This document shows positions 62,276 through 64,000 of a DNA stretch of 64,000 nucleotides, piece by piece (position 1 is the first letter of the stretch; each line of letters starts with the position of its first letter). The notes below the pieces were generated by a model, which had not been told where the DNA came from, made no database searches, and worked only from the letters and a program-made list of their open reading frames with translations. This DNA comes from Rhizopus arrhizus (Eukaryota > Mucoromycota > Mucoromycetes > Mucorales > Rhizopodaceae). Location: NCBI GenBank assembly GCA_024220505.1, contig JAKZZE010000001.1:1426001-1490000 (forward strand). Reading direction: 5' to 3'. The translations under genes were made by a program, and so were the position numbers.

Positions 62276-62446
62276 TTTCCATAAGCCTGACTGCAGTTAT
62301 AGAATCTACAGGGTCGGGCTTTTATTTTTTGTGATAACAAAAAATACAGTTTTTAAATCTATTGTCTCTCTTGTTATACCTTCAAGGCATGTATGGACTA
62401 TTTGATAAGTTATTTTGGGTGTAAATGATGGATATATTTGTGAATT

Positions 62447-63210
62447 TTAGAATAATCTTTTCAACCATGATCGGCTTTTCGCTGTATCCTTATTTTTACC
62501 AACTGTCAAAAAAATACTAAGCAAAATTCATTCAATGGTTACTACGGTGCTATTGAGTATACCTGAAAGTGCCATTTTGGCTGCCTGCTCAAAGCATTCT
62601 TTCACTCCACGATTACACTTCGCAGAGCATTCAAGATACCTTGAAGCGTTTATACTGTTAGCCATATCTAAACCCTATTCACAACTTAATTACCAAACGA
62701 ATTAGAACATGTATGAAGCATACCTCTTGATACGAAATACAGTCTTGTCGTTCTTCTCTTAAGTCACATTTTAGGGCGACAAGAATAATCTTTGCATACG
62801 GGCTGTGATCAGTTATTTCCTCTAACCATTTTTCTCTAACATTCTCGAGTGAATCTCGGTTTTCAACAGAGAAGCATAATACATATAAATGTGTATCTGC
62901 ATAAGACAGCAACCGTATTCGATCAAACTCTTCTTGTCCTGCTGTATCCCATAAAGATAATTGTATTGTTTGATCTCCAATGGTTATGTCTTTTACATAG
63001 TTTTCAAATACGGTCGGTTCATAAGTCTTTTGTAATTCAGGTAGGTAAGCTAATGTTTTTTTTTTTTCTAATTTGAAATTGTACCTGAGGAAAGTAACCT
63101 CTTGTAAACACACTTAATAAAGACGTCTTTCCACAAGCACCGTCTCCACAAACAACTAATTTTCTTCTAATAGTCTTTGTATCTTCACCTTTACTACAAC
63201 AAAAGCTCAT
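62447..63210 (-). CDS. Rho-family small GTPase, four exons, no CAAX box
   Basis: Exons 63210-63085, 63026-62724, 62674-62563 and 62502-62447 (GT-AG introns of 58, 49 and 60 bases) give 597 nt, 198 aa. The P-loop is GDGACGKT (22-29), the effector loop [10 protein letters not shown], switch [13 protein letters not shown] (from residue 68), the guanine site ALKCDLR, a Rho insert ([20 protein letters not shown]) and ECSAK. These place it in the Rho/Cdc42 family, controllers of actin and cell-wall growth at the plasma membrane. The C-terminus ends SRSWLKRLF without a prenylation box, whereas the N-terminus has adjacent cysteines (MSFCCSKG) that could be acylated. The last exon is the least certain part. 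Confidence 0.88.
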
Positions 63211-63939
63211 GGAATAAAAATGAATAAAAATAAATAAATAATAAAGGAACAAAAAAGGAAAGCAAAATATAATATACAGTCTCCGATTGCTTTCACTTTA
63301 ATAAAGTAACACGAACTTGTTCCTCCAATTATCTTTATAAAATAATGAAACCAAGAAAGAGACAAGCAAAACAACCAAAAGGAGAGGGCATATTTTTTAA
63401 GAACTATACGAAATATCAAAGGATATAAGCTTATTTTTTCACAAATATCGCTTATTTGTATGTTTGTATCTGTATAACGAATACACCCTAACATATCATT
63501 GTGTGCATTACGGTTAAATAATACTTTCTTTTGTAAATGAAACTTTTATTTAAAGGCTTAAATGAGCACGCGCTATTTCAAAACACCATAATTTCCCAAT
63601 CCAGATCAAATTAAGCATAAAAAAGTAAAAAAATTCTTATGAGAACAAAGGCAAAAAAAAAAGACAGAGGAGGAGTAAGAATGAGCTTGTAAAAAAATCA
63701 AGATTTGGAAAATAAGTTTCAGAAAAGGAAACGGTAAGATAAAATAAAAGTTGAGCTCAAGTCTGTTTGTCTGAGAAGAGCTTATTGAGTACAACGCCTT
63801 TGTCAACGAAAAGCAGGCAACAGTGCGCTGGACAGCACTTTTGGGGCTGTGTGCATTACGATTAAAGAATGAATTTTTATTTATAAATAAATTTATAAAA
63901 CGACTCAAATGAGCACATAATACTTGCGTATTGAATTGC
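63211..63939. other. Intergenic region
   Basis: AT-rich sequence upstream of the Rho gene; no gene recognised. The open stretches on either strand are hydrophobic low-complexity translations. Confidence 0.5.
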
Positions 63940-64000
63940 CCGGGTCAGGTCTAGAAAGCTGAAAATTGTACGAAAAAACCTTTTGATGGTCAAAAGGGTA
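63940..64000 (-). mobile_element. 3' tail of a further LINE copy at the window edge
   Basis: GCCCGGGTCAGGTCTAG... then GAAAAAACCTTTTGATGGTC and AAAAGGGTA parallels the LINE-1 tail at about 57541-57607 (CCCGGACCAGTTC ... AAAAAACCCCTTATGG ... CAAGGGTA). The order and spacing of the conserved blocks match, so another LINE probably continues to the right. Confidence 0.45.

Larger units (their letters stand above)
57540..62280 (-). mobile_element. LINE retrotransposon (LINE-1), near complete
   Basis: ORF1 and ORF2 lie on the minus strand with a ~110-bp 3' tail (57540-57650) that has no poly-A and ends in a GGGTAAAAA/AAGGGGTTTTTT region. Both frames are open. The 5' end is not marked by any repeat. 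Related LINE pieces are at 39351-40552, and a similar 3' tail is at the window edge (about 63940-64000). Confidence 0.88.

Overview
The window looks like an AT-rich, repeat-dense contig from an early-diverging fungus, most likely Mucoromycota (Mucorales-like). The grounds are short GT-AG introns, a Zn2Cys6 activator, fungal-type Ty3/gypsy, Tc1 and LINE families, and Fanzor-type sequences. Roughly the first 42 kb is a nested transposon graveyard. The last 20 kb holds a few host genes separated by more transposons.

Layout. 1-7886: the 3' part of a Ty3/gypsy element (copy A) whose third ORF is split by an apparently intact Merlin/IS1595-like transposon carrying tRNA-like sequence in its inverted repeats. 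7898-13216: a minus-strand Ty3/gypsy element with one intact 1566-codon gag-pol ORF. 13217-21249: copy B of the first family, with a textbook -1 frameshift site between gag and pol and a separate integrase ORF. Copy B is broken by a 1630-bp decayed Tc1-type element; beyond it lies integrase sequence from a different copy. 21250-27153: LTR fragments and several Tc1 families, one with an intact 340-codon transposase. 27154-38510: a chromodomain Ty3/gypsy element with exact 5-bp target duplications. It has been invaded by the 1630-bp element and by a stack of Tc1 elements and a solo LTR. 38511-42853: Tc1, LINE and LTR fragments.

44319-51019 holds two spliced host genes: a Zn2Cys6 transcription factor (857 aa) and a UVRAG/Vps38-type protein (580 aa) of the autophagy and endosome PI3-kinase pathway. 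51484-57148 is the most unusual stretch. It carries a Fanzor (eukaryotic TnpB-like RNA-guided nuclease) gene with one internal stop, a second Fanzor C-terminal fragment, and upstream on the same strand a gene with a resolvase-like GYARKS motif. This arrangement suggests a decayed IS607-like element. 57540-62280 is a near-complete LINE with ORF1 and ORF2 overlapping by ATGA. 62447-63210 is a four-exon Rho-family GTPase without an evident CAAX box.

Two structural themes stand out. First, at least four unrelated Tc1 families share ~210-216-bp terminal arms, each bounded by inverted copies of the terminal motif. Second, exact TA or 5-bp target duplications allow the order of insertions to be read, and they show that coding-dead elements moved recently, so they were mobilised in trans.
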